Assembly (NCBI GenBank): GCA_963789225.1 | Contig: CAWBKD010000023.1 | Coordinates: 1-64,000, forward strand | From: Palsa-504 sp963789225 | GTDB taxonomy: Bacteria > Actinomycetota > Actinomycetes > Streptosporangiales > Streptosporangiaceae | DNA: 64,000 bases | Direction of reading: 5' to 3' | Shown here: one piece after another, positions 16,433-28,209 of the stretch | Numbering within the stretch: the first letter of the stretch is position 1 | Layout of the letters: each line of letters starts with the position of its first letter | Notes under the pieces: generated by a model | What the model saw: the letters and a program-made list of their open reading frames with translations, nothing else | What the model was told of the DNA's origin: nothing | Database searches by the model: none | Position numbers and translations under genes: made by a program

Positions 16433-17280
16433 CGGAAGGTCCTCGCGCACAGCACCAATCCTGCAACGATCCACACCGCGAGGACCAGCGCGATGCGCCC
16501 GTGCTCCCAGGTGTGGGCGGGCTCAAGCGAGGCGGCCTGCTCCGGCAGGAACACCGAGCGCATGCCCTGGCCCATCCACTTCAGCGGGAAGAACGACGCC
16601 ACGTCCCTCATCCAGCCGGGCACGTCGTTGAACGGCACGTACACCCCGGAGATGAACTGGAGGACGGTGAACGGCAGGCTGATCACCGGCGCGGCGCCCG
16701 CCGCCGATCTGGGCAGGCTGCTGGCCGCGATACCCAGCAGGGAGCAGGCGGCTGTGCCGAGCAGGAACACCCAGGCGAAGGTCCACCACCGGCCGGGCGA
16801 GGCGGGCAGGTGCAGGTGATAGAAGGCGATGCCGACCGCCATCAGCAGCACCGTCTCGGTGACCGTGCACACGATGACCTGGATGACCTTGCCCATGAAG
16901 TAGGCCACGGGTGGCATCGGCGTTCCCGACAGCCTCTTGAGCATCCCGTCCTCGCGCTCGGTGGCGATCCCGATGGCCAGGTACTGGAAGGTCGTCGCCA
17001 TGATCCCGCCCGCGATCATGCCGGCGGTAAACAGTTGCCCGACGGTGACACCGTGGGCCGCGGCCTGACCGCCGAAGATGGACCCCAGCAGTACGAGCAG
17101 GATCGACGGCAGCGCGAAGATGAACGCGACGGCCATCTTGTCCCGGAAGAACGCCTTCAGCTCGACCTCGCCGCGGCCCAGGCCAAGCCGCCACACGCCG
17201 GGCAGCGCAACGGCCTGCTCCGATGCCGCCACGGATGCGCCAGGAGCCTTGCCCAGCGTGGCTTCAGGGTTCCCGATCAT
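16414..17280 (-). CDS. ABC-2 type transporter permease
   Basis: This 288-residue membrane subunit has about six transmembrane segments: two hydrophobic stretches near residues 50-70 and 80-105, a cytoplasmic loop EREDGMLKRLSGTPMPP typical of ABC-2 permeases, then further segments to the C-terminus. ATG at 17280 has GGAGG seven bases upstream. It overlaps the ATPase gene by 17 bases and the kinase gene downstream, forming one operon. The family exports drugs or lipids (DrrB-like). Confidence 0.92.
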   Translation of the reverse strand: MIGNPEATLGKAPGASVAASEQAVALPGVWRLGLGRGEVELKAFFRDKMAVAFIFALPSILLVLLGSIFGGQAAAHGVTVGQLFTAGMIAGGIMATTFQYLAIGIATEREDGMLKRLSGTPMPPVAYFMGKVIQVIVCTVTETVLLMAVGIAFYHLHLPASPGRWWTFAWVFLLGTAACSLLGIAASSLPRSAAGAAPVISLPFTVLQFISGVYVPFNDVPGWMRDVASFFPLKWMGQGMRSVFLPEQAASLEPAHTWEHGRIALVLAVWIVAGLVLCARTFRWQSRR

Positions 17281-18133
17281 GACTAGCCTCCGTAATCAGG
17301 TCCAGGTAGATGTCCTCGAGCGATGGCCTAGTCACCGTGAGGCCGGGGATCTCCCCTCCGAACCGGGCGGCCAGCTCGGTCACCAGCCGCGTCGGTGCGG
17401 GCGTCTGCACGGTGGTACGGCCGGGCGCTCCTGGCTCGTCCCAGCTGACGTGAGCGTCGGCGGTCGCCCGGCCGCCGAGCGACCCGGGATCGCCAGACGC
17501 GACGATGCGGCCCGCCGCGATGACCGCGATCCGGTCGGCCAGCTCCTCCGCTTCGTCCAGGTAGTGCGTGGTCAGCAGGATCGTGGTCCCGTCGGTTCGT
17601 AGCCCCCTGATCAGCTCCCAGAACTGACGGCGCGCCTCCGGGTCGAACCCCGTGGTCGGCTCGTCCAGGAATAGCAGCTCGGGTCGGCCGACGATGCCGA
17701 GAGCGACGTCCAGCCTGCGGGTCTGGCCGCCGGACAGGCTAGCAATCCGCGACCGCGCCTTCGCGGTGAGCCCGACCAGCTCGATGACCTCCTCCGGCTC
17801 GCGCGGCCTGGGGTAGAACGACGCGAAATGCCGGACCATCTCCGTCACGGTGAGTTCCGGCCCCTTGCTGGCCAGCTGCAGGACGATGCCGATCCTGGCC
17901 CGCCACGCCCGGCCCCCATGCGCCGGGTCGTGGCCGAGCACCGCCACCGTGCCCCGGTCCCGCTGGCGGAACCCCTCGAGGATCTCCACGGTCGTGGTCT
18001 TGCCGGCGCCGTTCGGCCCGAGCAGGGCGAAGACCTCGCCGCGGGCGATATCCAGGTCGATACCGTCCACCGCCGTGACGCCCGGGTAGCTCTTACGCAG
18101 GTCCCTGACCATCACGGCCGGGTTGGTGTCCAT
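17264..18133 (-). CDS. ABC transporter ATP-binding protein (DrrA-like)
   Basis: This 289-residue nucleotide-binding subunit has Walker A GPNGAGKTTT, Q-loop in IGIVLQLAS, signature LSGGQTRRLDVALG, Walker B LLFLDEPTTG and an H-loop His in LLTTHYLDEAEEL. The C-terminal segment of about 70 residues after the core is typical of the DrrA/CcmA class. First gene of a four-gene operon with permease, histidine kinase and response regulator, an arrangement known for export systems controlled by cell-envelope or drug stress. The exported compound is not identifiable. Confidence 0.93.
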   Translation of the reverse strand: MDTNPAVMVRDLRKSYPGVTAVDGIDLDIARGEVFALLGPNGAGKTTTVEILEGFRQRDRGTVAVLGHDPAHGGRAWRARIGIVLQLASKGPELTVTEMVRHFASFYPRPREPEEVIELVGLTAKARSRIASLSGGQTRRLDVALGIVGRPELLFLDEPTTGFDPEARRQFWELIRGLRTDGTTILLTTHYLDEAEELADRIAVIAAGRIVASGDPGSLGGRATADAHVSWDEPGAPGRTTVQTPAPTRLVTELAARFGGEIPGLTVTRPSLEDIYLDLITEASHDREP

Positions 18134-18221
18134 GCCCCAAGTCTGTGGTCAGCCTACGGAGCGGCGCGTCAGCCGACCCGCCACACCTGCCGTCCCCCGT
18201 TCGGTGGACACGCTGTTCGTC

Positions 18222-19190
18222 CTAGGTAAATGCCCGCGGTGCCGGGCAGCCAGGAGAGCACGCCCGCGGCCGACCGGGCCAGCCCTGAATACGCAACACC
18301 TTGGCCACTTCGGTCGCTACCTGGCATGGCTCACGCTTGACCTGCATCCAGCTGTACCGCAGGGTTTGCATCCCGGCCACGGCCGCGGCATTGTCCCGGG
18401 CCTTGTCCTTCCAGGCGCTATCGTCCGGGTGCGCGAGCCGCCCGTCCAGTTCGACCACCAGCGCGTAGGGCTCGTAGACGCGATCCCGCCGCCCCCTGCG
18501 GCCGCCCGGACCCGCGAACGGCACCTGCCGCCTCGCCTTCGGCAACCCGTGCGCCCGCTCGACGTTCCGGTCATACCGGTACTCCAGCACCGAATGATCT
18601 CCGTCTGCGGCAGCCACGATCAGCTCATCCAGGTCAGCACGCCAGCGCAGCTTCGTCCGTAGACCCATCGCCGCGCGCAGCCGCGCCTCATCGGTCAGGT
18701 CCCGAGCAAACGCCCGAGTCACCCACCCGCACATGTCATCAAAGGTCGCCGCCGTCTGCGTGAGGTCAAGCACGGTCTCCTCGACCTTGGTCCGCGGCGG
18801 ATAAGTGTGTCCCTGCACGGCTTCAAGGGCATATGCGGAACGGTAGATGCTGACCCCTTCTACCGCGACGACCCGACGCTCGAGGGGAACGGTCACGTGA
18901 ATCAGGTCAGTCGGCTGGTCAGCGAGCCGATGTAGCTCAGCGGCCGTCTCGTGACTTAGCACTGCGCCCGGTCCAGCTGACAGGACCGCTGCCCACTGCC
19001 GGGCCCCACGGCCCGGAACTCCGCTGAAGGTTGCGTACACACCAGGATGGACCTGAAGCCATCTGCCGCTACGGACCCGGAACTTGATCATGTCGGCGGA
19101 CAGCCCGGCCCGGAGGGCCTGCGAGCGGGAGACCACGCCGGACTGGTAGCGAGCCAGATTGCCGAGGGCCGGGGGGAGGTCACGGTCCAT
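18222..19190 (-). CDS. AbiEi-N-terminal/DUF559-like nuclease-fold protein
   Basis: This 322-residue protein starts at ATG 19190 (MDRDLPPALG); an upstream start adds 17 residues lying within a palindrome. Residues about 15-65 form a winged-helix resembling the N-terminal domain of AbiEi-type antitoxins (SRSQALRAGLSADMIKFRV, GRWLQVHPGVY). The C-terminal region (LVVELDGRLAHPD ... KDKARDNAAA) resembles the Vsr/DUF559 endonuclease fold with the conserved Glu-x-Asp-Gly. Such proteins are frequent, function unknown, in actinobacteria. No AbiEii nucleotidyltransferase lies next to it, so it is not a canonical toxin-antitoxin pair. Confidence 0.75.
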   Translation of the reverse strand: MDRDLPPALGNLARYQSGVVSRSQALRAGLSADMIKFRVRSGRWLQVHPGVYATFSGVPGRGARQWAAVLSAGPGAVLSHETAAELHRLADQPTDLIHVTVPLERRVVAVEGVSIYRSAYALEAVQGHTYPPRTKVEETVLDLTQTAATFDDMCGWVTRAFARDLTDEARLRAAMGLRTKLRWRADLDELIVAAADGDHSVLEYRYDRNVERAHGLPKARRQVPFAGPGGRRGRRDRVYEPYALVVELDGRLAHPDDSAWKDKARDNAAAVAGMQTLRYSWMQVKREPCQVATEVAKVLRIQGWPGRPRACSPGCPAPRAFT

Positions 19191-19239
19191 GCCGAACAGT
19201 GTGACGCCGGGTACCGACAAAGCGTGGCGGCCAAAGATC

Positions 19240-19315
19240 ATGGAAGATCCGGGTTCAGTGGAAACTTTGGGGGATCATAGGCCCCCGGATCTTCCACCAA
19301 GCCCGGATCTTCCAT
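19240..19315. repeat. Large inverted repeat upstream of the AbiEi/DUF559-like gene
   Basis: ATGGAAGATCCGGG (19240-19253) is matched in inverted orientation by CCCGGATCTTCCAT (19302-19315), and the similarity continues inward to about 22 bases per arm. A third half-copy, CCGGATCTTCCA, lies inside at 19285-19296 next to a GGGGG...CCCCC hairpin. The structure sits in the 5' region of the leftward gene and could be a palindromic mobile repeat or an operator. Confidence 0.7.
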
Positions 19316-19394
19316 CGAAAATGTGTCCTAGGTGTACAAAGTGGGAGATGGGACGGATGGGGTAACGGTGCGCGGGGCGGAGTATCCGGGTCAG

Positions 19395-19550
19395 GGCTCC
19401 GGGGAGGGATGGCGCGGCTCGGCTGCGCGAGGGGGTGGCGGGGTCAGGCTGCGGGAGGGGGTGGCGGGGTCAGGCTCCGCGAGGGGGTGGCGGGGTCAGG
19501 CTGCGGGAGGGGGTGGCGGGGTCAGGCTCCGGGAGGGGTGTCGGGATGGG
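19395..19550. repeat. 26-bp tandem repeat, six units
   Basis: Units of the form GGCT(G/C)CG(G/C)GAGGGGGTGGCG followed by GGGTCA are repeated head to tail from 19395; units 2-5 (19421-19524) are nearly perfect and the first and last are degenerate. The period of 26 is not a multiple of three. The array ends at the stop codon of the flavoprotein gene. Direct adjacency without spacers rules out CRISPR. The G-rich strand could form quadruplex structures or act as a transcription block between the two leftward genes. Confidence 0.85.
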
Positions 19551-20750
19551 TCAGACTTCCGCGAGGGGGATGGCGGCGTTGGATAGGCGGGTGGGGTCGA
19601 CCGGGCGGACGGAGCGGATTAGGGACTGGATGTCGGAGTTGACGTCCCAGACGTTGACGTTCATGCCGGCTATTACGACACCGCGGGACAGCCAGAACGC
19701 GACGAACTCGAATGTGGCGCGATCGCCGCGGTAGACGACCTGGTCGTAGGCGCCGGGCGAGGGGAGGCCCGCGCACTCCATGCCGAGGTCGTACTGGTCG
19801 CTGAAGAAGTACGGGACGCGGTCGTAGACGACGGGCTGGCCCAGCATGGACCGGGCGGCGGCGGGGCCGCCGTTCAGGGCGTTGGCCCAGTGCTCCACGC
19901 GGATCGGGTGGCCGAGCAGCGGGTTGAAGGAGTTCGCGACGTCGCCCGCGGCGAAGATGTTCGGGTCGGAGGTGCGCAGGGCCGCGTCGGTCAGGACGCC
20001 GCCCGAGACTTCGAGGCCCGCGGCCGTGGCCAGGGCGTCGTTCGGAGCCGCGCCGATGCCGACCACCAGCACGTCCGCGGGCACCTGAACGCCCGAGGAC
20101 GTGACGACCGCGCCGGGGCGGAACTCGGCCGCGGTCTCGCCGAAGCGGAACTCCACGCCGTGCGAGCGGTGCAGGTCGGCGAAGACGCTGCCGAGCTCGG
20201 GGCCAAGCTGGGCGTGCAGCGCGCCTGGCTGCGGCTCGATCACGGTGACCTCGCAGCCGGCCATGCGCGCGGCCGCGGTGGTCTCCAGGCCGATCCAGCC
20301 GGCCCCGGCCACCGCGACCCGCGTCCCGGGCCGGAACGCCTCGCGCAGCCGGTCCGAATCCCCCACGGTGCGCAGGTAGAGGACCTCGTCCCGGTCGGAG
20401 CCGGGGAACGACAAGCGGCGCGGCGACGCGCCGGTCGTGAGGAGCAGCTTGTCGTAAGGCAGTGGCCCCTCGGCGGTGCTGACCGTGGCAGCGGCGCGGT
20501 CGATGGCGGTGACCGTGACGCCGAGGCGCAGGTCCACGTCGTGCGCGGGGTACCAGTCCAGCGGGTGCACGAAGATCGAGTCGCGCTCGGCCTTGCCGAG
20601 CAGGTAGCCCTTGGACAGCGGCGGGCGCTCGTAGGGCAGTTCCGACTCGGTGCCGAGCAGCACGATCTCGCCGTCGAATCCCTCGGCGCGCAGCGTCTCG
20701 GCGGCCTTGGCCCCGGCCAGGCTGGCGCCGACGATCACGTAGGTAGGCAT
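19551..20750 (-). CDS. FAD-dependent NAD(P)/ferredoxin reductase family oxidoreductase
   Basis: This 399-residue two-dinucleotide-binding-domain flavoprotein starts at ATG 20750 (MPTYVIVGASLAGAKAAE). Motifs: GxSxxG FAD-binding loop near the N-terminus, ERPPLSKGYL and TTGASPRRL, the second Rossmann VAVAGAGWIGLE for NAD(P)H, and the C-terminal FAD motif NIFAAGDVAN. A reductase-like C-terminal domain follows. This is the class that feeds ferredoxin to cytochromes P450 and ring-hydroxylating oxygenases. No partner ferredoxin or oxygenase is nearby; it follows dgt by 32 bases in the ppdK-dgt operon. Confidence 0.9.
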   Translation of the reverse strand: MPTYVIVGASLAGAKAAETLRAEGFDGEIVLLGTESELPYERPPLSKGYLLGKAERDSIFVHPLDWYPAHDVDLRLGVTVTAIDRAAATVSTAEGPLPYDKLLLTTGASPRRLSFPGSDRDEVLYLRTVGDSDRLREAFRPGTRVAVAGAGWIGLETTAAARMAGCEVTVIEPQPGALHAQLGPELGSVFADLHRSHGVEFRFGETAAEFRPGAVVTSSGVQVPADVLVVGIGAAPNDALATAAGLEVSGGVLTDAALRTSDPNIFAAGDVANSFNPLLGHPIRVEHWANALNGGPAAARSMLGQPVVYDRVPYFFSDQYDLGMECAGLPSPGAYDQVVYRGDRATFEFVAFWLSRGVVIAGMNVNVWDVNSDIQSLIRSVRPVDPTRLSNAAIPLAEV

Positions 20751-20782
20751 GCGCAGTATTCTCCCCCATGCCCACCCTAGAT

Positions 20783-21996
20783 TTACGACGCTCCGGGTAC
20801 GCAAAGCCGGTGATGCCAGGCGATTGCCGAAGTATCGGTGAGGGAGGCGACCTGGTCGATGACGACACGGCGGCGCGCGGCGTCGGTCGCGGCCGCGTCC
20901 CAGGCCGGGCGCAGCAGCGGGTCCAGGGTCCGCGGCGCACCGCGCTCGATGGCGAGGGCCAGCTCGGCCAGGAGTTCCCGCTCCCGCGCCTGCGCGGCGA
21001 CCACCCCAGCTCGGGTCATCACGTAGTGCGCCGCGATCGCCTTCAGCAGCGCGCACTCCAGCCGCTGCTGCCGCGGCACGATGAGGTCCGCGGCGTACCG
21101 GGTCAGGGGACCACAGGCGGCGGCGAGGGTGGCTTGCTGGGCGGCTACGCAGAAGCGGCCGATCAGCTCGCTGGTCAGGTTCTTTACGGCGGCTACGGTG
21201 TCGGGGCCGCCGTCGTAGGAACTGGGCCAGACGGGCAGGGCGAGCAGGGCGTCGAGGACCCCGGTCAGCTCCGCCACCGGGACGTCACCATCGCAGTAGG
21301 TGGTGGCGGCGGTCTGCGCCACGATCGCTCGTTCGGTAGAAGATTGAAGGTTCTTGATCGTGATCAGCCCGGCGTGCAGGCCGTCTTCCATGTCGTGGAC
21401 CGAGTAGGCCACGTCGTCGGCCCAGTCCATGACCTGGGCCTCCAGGCACGGGCGGCGGGCCGGAGCGCCCAGCCTGATCCAGGCGAACACCTCGGCGTCC
21501 TCGGCGTACACGCCGTATTTGCCCGAGCCGGGGCTGAACCACGGGTACTTCAGGGTCGCGTCGAGGGTGGCCCGGGTCAGGTTCAGGCCCGCCCCGGGGA
21601 CCTTCGGTTCGAGCCGGGTCAGCAGGCGCAGGGTCTGCGCGTTGCCCTCGAACCCGCCGCACGGAGCGGCCAGCTCGTCGAGGGCGAATTCCCCGTTATG
21701 CCCGAACGGACTATGGCCGATGTCATGGGCCAGGCAGGCGGTGTCGGTGAGGTCAGGATCGCAGCCGATCTCCTTCGCGAGCTCCCGCCCGATCTGCGCG
21801 CATTCGAGGGAGTGGGTGAGCCGGGTCCGCGGAAAGTCGGCCGACCCGGCCGTGACGACCTGGGTCTTGGCGGCCAGCCTGCGCAGCGCGGCGCTGTGCA
21901 GGACACGGGCGCGGTCCCGCTCGAAATCACTGCGCCCGGCCCGCTTGGGCGGCTCTGCCACCCAGCGGGCCGTGGCGCTTTCGTCGTACTTCGTCG

Positions 21997-22000
<4 letters not shown>
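20783..22000 (-). CDS. dgt: Deoxyguanosinetriphosphate triphosphohydrolase-like protein
   Basis: This HD-domain dNTP triphosphohydrolase has 405 residues. GTG at 22000 overlaps the ppdK stop (GTGA), giving an N-terminus VTTKYDESATARW and then the typical DFERDRARVLHSAALRRL. The metal-binding HD residues lie in RLTHSLE and CLAHDIGHSPFGHNGE, and a later Asp in MDWADDVAYSVHD. It hydrolyses dNTPs to nucleoside and triphosphate, controlling dNTP pools. It contains one of the five CCGAACGAGCG core motifs (sense strand, encoding TERA). Confidence 0.92.
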
Positions 22001-24687
<2,687 letters not shown>

Positions 24688-24864
24688 TTCCTGCTCCTCA
24701 GATCTGCTTTTCGCAGTGCGCGACGTCGTGTATTCATTCGGAACACTACCGTCCTGGGCTGAGGTCTATCGCCTGGGCAAGCAACCCGGGCGGGCCGCGA
24801 GCGTCTGCAAGTATGTGAAGGCCAGGCTCGGCCCTGCACACGGCGGGAGGGCGGGAGGAAGACC

Positions 24865-25671
24865 ATGGGCGACGGGATCACGATCGGGCTGCTGCACCCC
24901 GGTGAGATGGGGGCTGCTGTCGGGGAGTGCCTGGTCAGTGCTGGGCATCAGGTGCTGTGGGTGCCATCGGGGCGTAGCCCGGCTACCGCGGCGCGGGCCG
25001 GGTTGGCCGGGCTGACCGCCGCGGACGGAGGGCTGGCCGAGGTGGTGCGGGGTTCGGGCGTGGTCGTGTCGGTCTGCCCGCCGCACGCGGCGCTCGGGAT
25101 CGCGCGTGAGGTGGCCGGGTTCCGGTTCGGCGGGGTCTACGTGGACGCCAACGCGATCTCGCCGGCGACCGCGCGTGCGGTCGCCCGGGTGGTCGAGGAC
25201 GGCGGGGCCAGCTACGTGGACGGCGGGATCATCGGGACTCCCCCGGTCGCGCCGGGGTTCATCAGGCTCTACCTGTCCGGGGCCCGGGCCGGGGAGGTGC
25301 AGCGGCTGTTCGCGGGGAGCGAGGTCGACGCGCGGGTAATCGAGGGTGACGCCTGCGCGGCGTCGGCGGTGAAGATGGCGTACGCGTCGTGGACCAAGGG
25401 CTCGGGGGCCTTGCTGCTGGCGGCGCGGGCGCTGGCCCGCGCCGAGGGCGTGGAGGAGGTCCTGCTGGGCGAGTGGGCGATCTCGCAGCCCGGCCTGGCC
25501 GAACGGTCGGCCCGCGCCGCCGGGTCCGCGGCGGCCAAGGGCTGGCGCTGGGTGGCGGAGATGGAGGAGATCGCCGCGACCATGGGCGCGGCCGGCCAGC
25601 CCGAGGGCTTCCACCTGGCGGCGGCGGAGATCTACCGGCGTTACCCCCGGGACCGTCCGGTGGCAGGATGA
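24865..25671 (+). CDS. NAD(P)-dependent oxidoreductase, 6PGDH/DUF1932 family
   Basis: This 268-residue protein has an N-terminal NAD(P)-binding domain of the 6-phosphogluconate-dehydrogenase superfamily (IGLLHPGEMGAAVGECL, then VVVSVCPPHAAL) and a C-terminal DUF1932 helical domain (VKMAYASWTKGSGALLLAA with the Lys at the catalytic site). ATG at 24865 has GGGAGGAAG upstream. The reaction is probably reduction or oxidation of a beta-hydroxyacid or imine. It is translationally coupled (ATGA) to the next gene. Confidence 0.87.
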   Translation: MGDGITIGLLHPGEMGAAVGECLVSAGHQVLWVPSGRSPATAARAGLAGLTAADGGLAEVVRGSGVVVSVCPPHAALGIAREVAGFRFGGVYVDANAISPATARAVARVVEDGGASYVDGGIIGTPPVAPGFIRLYLSGARAGEVQRLFAGSEVDARVIEGDACAASAVKMAYASWTKGSGALLLAARALARAEGVEEVLLGEWAISQPGLAERSARAAGSAAAKGWRWVAEMEEIAATMGAAGQPEGFHLAAAEIYRRYPRDRPVAG

Positions 25672-26648
25672 GGGCCGTGGATAACTCAGGGATGACCAGG
25701 GCGGTGGTGGCCACCGCATACGGCGGGCCAGAGGTCCTGTCGGTGATCGAGACGCCGGTCGGCCCGGCAGGCCCGGACGAGGTGCGGATCAGCGTGCGGG
25801 CGGCGGCCACCAACCCGATCGACTACAAGGTGTACAGCGGCGCTATGGGGCGGGACCCGGCGCGGCTGCCCATGCGGCTCGGGTCGGAGGTCGCCGGGAT
25901 GGTGACCGAAGTGGGCGGCGACGCCTACAGCGTCGAGGGGCCTGGGGGTCGCGTGGGGGCCGGCGATGAGGTCGTCGCGTACCGGGTCGCGGGCGGATAC
26001 GCCGCCGACCTGGTCGTGCCCGCCTCGAGCGTGATCGCAAAGCCCTCGACGCTGTCGTTCGAGCAGGCGAGCGGGATGATGCTGACCGGCGTCACGGCCG
26101 TGCACGCGCTAACCGTGGTCCGGGCGGGTGCGGGCGAGACCGTCCTGGTCTACGGCGCCTCGGGCGGCGTTGGCCTGATGGCCATCCAGCTCGCGGCGGC
26201 GGCGGGCGCGCGGGTGATCGGCACGGCCAGCCCGAGCGCCCACGCGTTGGTGCGCGAACTCGGCGCGGAGCCCGTGACGTACGGTGCCGGGCTGGAAGAG
26301 CGCGTCCGCGACCTGGCCCCAGACGGCATCGACGCCGCCGTCGACCTGGCCGGGGGCGATGAGGCACTGGATACCTCGCTCGCCCTGGTGGCAGACCGCG
26401 ACCGGATCGTCACCGCTGTCGCGAGCAAGCGGGCCTTCGACTCAGGCATCAAGGTGATCGGCGGCGCTCCGGGAGCCGACCCGGGAACCGAGATCCGGAC
26501 CGCGGCACGCCTTGAGCTGGCCCGGCTTGCCGAGGACGGGAAGCTGCGGGTCATCGTCGCCGGGGCCTACCCGCTGGCCGAGGCGGCCGACGCGCACCGG
26601 GCGCTGGCGACCGGCCACGCCCACGGCAAGATCGTGCTCGTGCCCTAG
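25668..26648 (+). CDS. Quinone oxidoreductase-like MDR family protein
   Basis: This 326-residue medium-chain dehydrogenase/reductase begins at ATG 25668, overlapping the upstream stop in ATGA. Features: GroES-like N-terminus (TAYGGPEVLSVIETPVG, NPIDYKVYSG), no structural-zinc Cys cluster, and a Rossmann domain VLVYGASGGVGLMAIQLA. It therefore belongs to the zinc-free NADPH:quinone reductase branch. Convergent with glyQS four bases beyond its stop. Confidence 0.88.
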   Translation: MRAVDNSGMTRAVVATAYGGPEVLSVIETPVGPAGPDEVRISVRAAATNPIDYKVYSGAMGRDPARLPMRLGSEVAGMVTEVGGDAYSVEGPGGRVGAGDEVVAYRVAGGYAADLVVPASSVIAKPSTLSFEQASGMMLTGVTAVHALTVVRAGAGETVLVYGASGGVGLMAIQLAAAAGARVIGTASPSAHALVRELGAEPVTYGAGLEERVRDLAPDGIDAAVDLAGGDEALDTSLALVADRDRIVTAVASKRAFDSGIKVIGGAPGADPGTEIRTAARLELARLAEDGKLRVIVAGAYPLAEAADAHRALATGHAHGKIVLVP

Positions 26649-26652
26649 TGGG

Positions 26653-28041
26653 TCAGCAGGAGCCGAGGCGCTCGGCCAGGTAGGCCTGGACGTGGTCGAT
26701 GCCGATGCGCTCCTGGGTCATGGTGTCGCGATCCCTGACCGTGACGGCCTCGTCGTTCAGGGTGTCGAAGTCGACGGTCACGCAGTACGGGGTGCCGATC
26801 TCGTCCTGCCTGCGGTACCTGCGGCCGATCGCGCTGGCGTCGTCGAAGTCGGTGTTCCAGTGCTTGCGCAGGGCCGCGGCCAGGTCGCGGGCCTTGGGCG
26901 ACAAGTCGGCGTTGCGGGACAGCGGGAGGACCGCCGCCTTCACCGGTGCGAGCCTGGGGTCGAGCCGCAGCACGGTCCGCTTCTCCGGGTTGCCCTTGGC
27001 GTCCGGCGCCTCGTCCTCGGCGTAGGCATCGAGCAGGAAGACCAGCGCGCCGCGGTCTACGCCGGCCGCCGGCTCGATCACGTACGGGGTGAACCGCTCG
27101 TTGGTCTCCTGGTCCAGGTAGGACAGGTCCTGCTTGGACGCGCGCGCGTGGGTGGTCAGGTCGTAGTCGGTGCGGTTGGCGATGCCCTCGAGCTCGCCCC
27201 ACTCGCTGCCCACGAAGTCGAACCGGTACTCGATGTCCACCGTGCGCTTGGAGTAGTGCGAGAGCTTCTCCTTCGGGTGCTCGTACGGCCGCAGGTTCTC
27301 CTCGCGGATGCCCAGGCCGATGTACCAGGCGAAACGCTCGTCGATCCAGCGCTGGTGCCACTCCTCGTCCGTGCCCGGGCGGACGAAGAACTCCATCTCC
27401 ATCTGCTCGAATTCCCTGGTCCTGAAGATGAAGTTGCCCGGGGTGATCTCGTTGCGGAACGACTTGCCGATCTGGCCGATGCCGAAGGGGATCTTGCGGC
27501 GCGAGGTCTGCAGCACGTTCTTGAAGTTGATGAAGATGCCCTGCGCGGTCTCCGGGCGCAGGTAAGCGAGTCCGGACTCGTCCTCCACCGGGCCGAGATG
27601 GGTGCGCAGCAGGCCGTTGAACATGCGCGGCTCGGTGAAGGCGCCCCGGGTGCCGCAGTTCGGGCAGGCGATCTCGCTCAGGCCGCCGACGGGGGCGTAG
27701 CCGTGCTTCTCCTCGTACGCCTCGATCAGGTGGTCGGCGCGGTACCGCTTGTGGCAGGACATGCACTCGGTGAGCGGGTCCACGAACTCGGTGACGTGCC
27801 CGCTGGCCTCCCATACCTCCCTGGCCAGGATCACGGAGGAGTCGAGGCCCACGATGTCATCGCGTTCGGTGACCATCGAGCGCCACCACTGGCGCTTGAT
27901 GTTGTTCTTCAGCTCCACGCCGAGCGGGCCGTAGTCCCAGGCGGCCCGGAGGCCGCCGTAGATCTCGCTGGACGGGTAGACGAACCCCCGTCGCTTGCTG
28001 AGGCTGACGATGGCGTCGAGTCGGTCACTGCGCAGTGGCAT
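26653..28041 (-). CDS. glyQS: Glycyl-tRNA synthetase
   Basis: This class II, single-chain (alpha2-type) GlyRS has 462 residues. The N-terminus SKRRGFVYPSSEIYGG is characteristic. A Cys-rich insertion (CMSCHKRY ... IACPNCGTRG) is probably a zinc-binding module. Catalytic motif 2 is in GQIGKSFRNEITPG; a C-terminal anticodon-binding domain contains PRLAPVKAAVLPL. It charges tRNA-Gly. No T-box or other leader structure was recognised upstream. Confidence 0.96.
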   Translation of the reverse strand: MPLRSDRLDAIVSLSKRRGFVYPSSEIYGGLRAAWDYGPLGVELKNNIKRQWWRSMVTERDDIVGLDSSVILAREVWEASGHVTEFVDPLTECMSCHKRYRADHLIEAYEEKHGYAPVGGLSEIACPNCGTRGAFTEPRMFNGLLRTHLGPVEDESGLAYLRPETAQGIFINFKNVLQTSRRKIPFGIGQIGKSFRNEITPGNFIFRTREFEQMEMEFFVRPGTDEEWHQRWIDERFAWYIGLGIREENLRPYEHPKEKLSHYSKRTVDIEYRFDFVGSEWGELEGIANRTDYDLTTHARASKQDLSYLDQETNERFTPYVIEPAAGVDRGALVFLLDAYAEDEAPDAKGNPEKRTVLRLDPRLAPVKAAVLPLSRNADLSPKARDLAAALRKHWNTDFDDASAIGRRYRRQDEIGTPYCVTVDFDTLNDEAVTVRDRDTMTQERIGIDHVQAYLAERLGSC

Positions 28042-28209
28042 CGGAAGTCTCCATCCGGCTGGCGGTCGGCGGGCGCGACGGGCGCGATTCCCGTGGTGAT
28101 CCGGGCGCGGATGCGAGCAGGCGCCCTCCGCGGCCGGAGACCCCTAGCTTAGGAGCACTGGCCAGCGATCGCGAACTGGATTCACACGGTACGGACGCGT
28201 GACCTCGGC

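Noticed and set aside
18222..19190. Type IV toxin-antitoxin pair
   Set aside because: Only an AbiEi-like N-terminus is present; no AbiEii nucleotidyltransferase on either side.
14574..19190. Natural-product gene cluster
   Set aside because: An exporter and regulators are present but no biosynthetic enzymes are near.
19395..19550. CRISPR array
   Set aside because: Units abut without spacers and no cas gene is near.
26512..28152. 546-codon plus-strand frame opposite glyQS
   Set aside because: Antisense shadow; the C-terminal residues of the upstream quinone reductase and all of glyQS explain the sequence.
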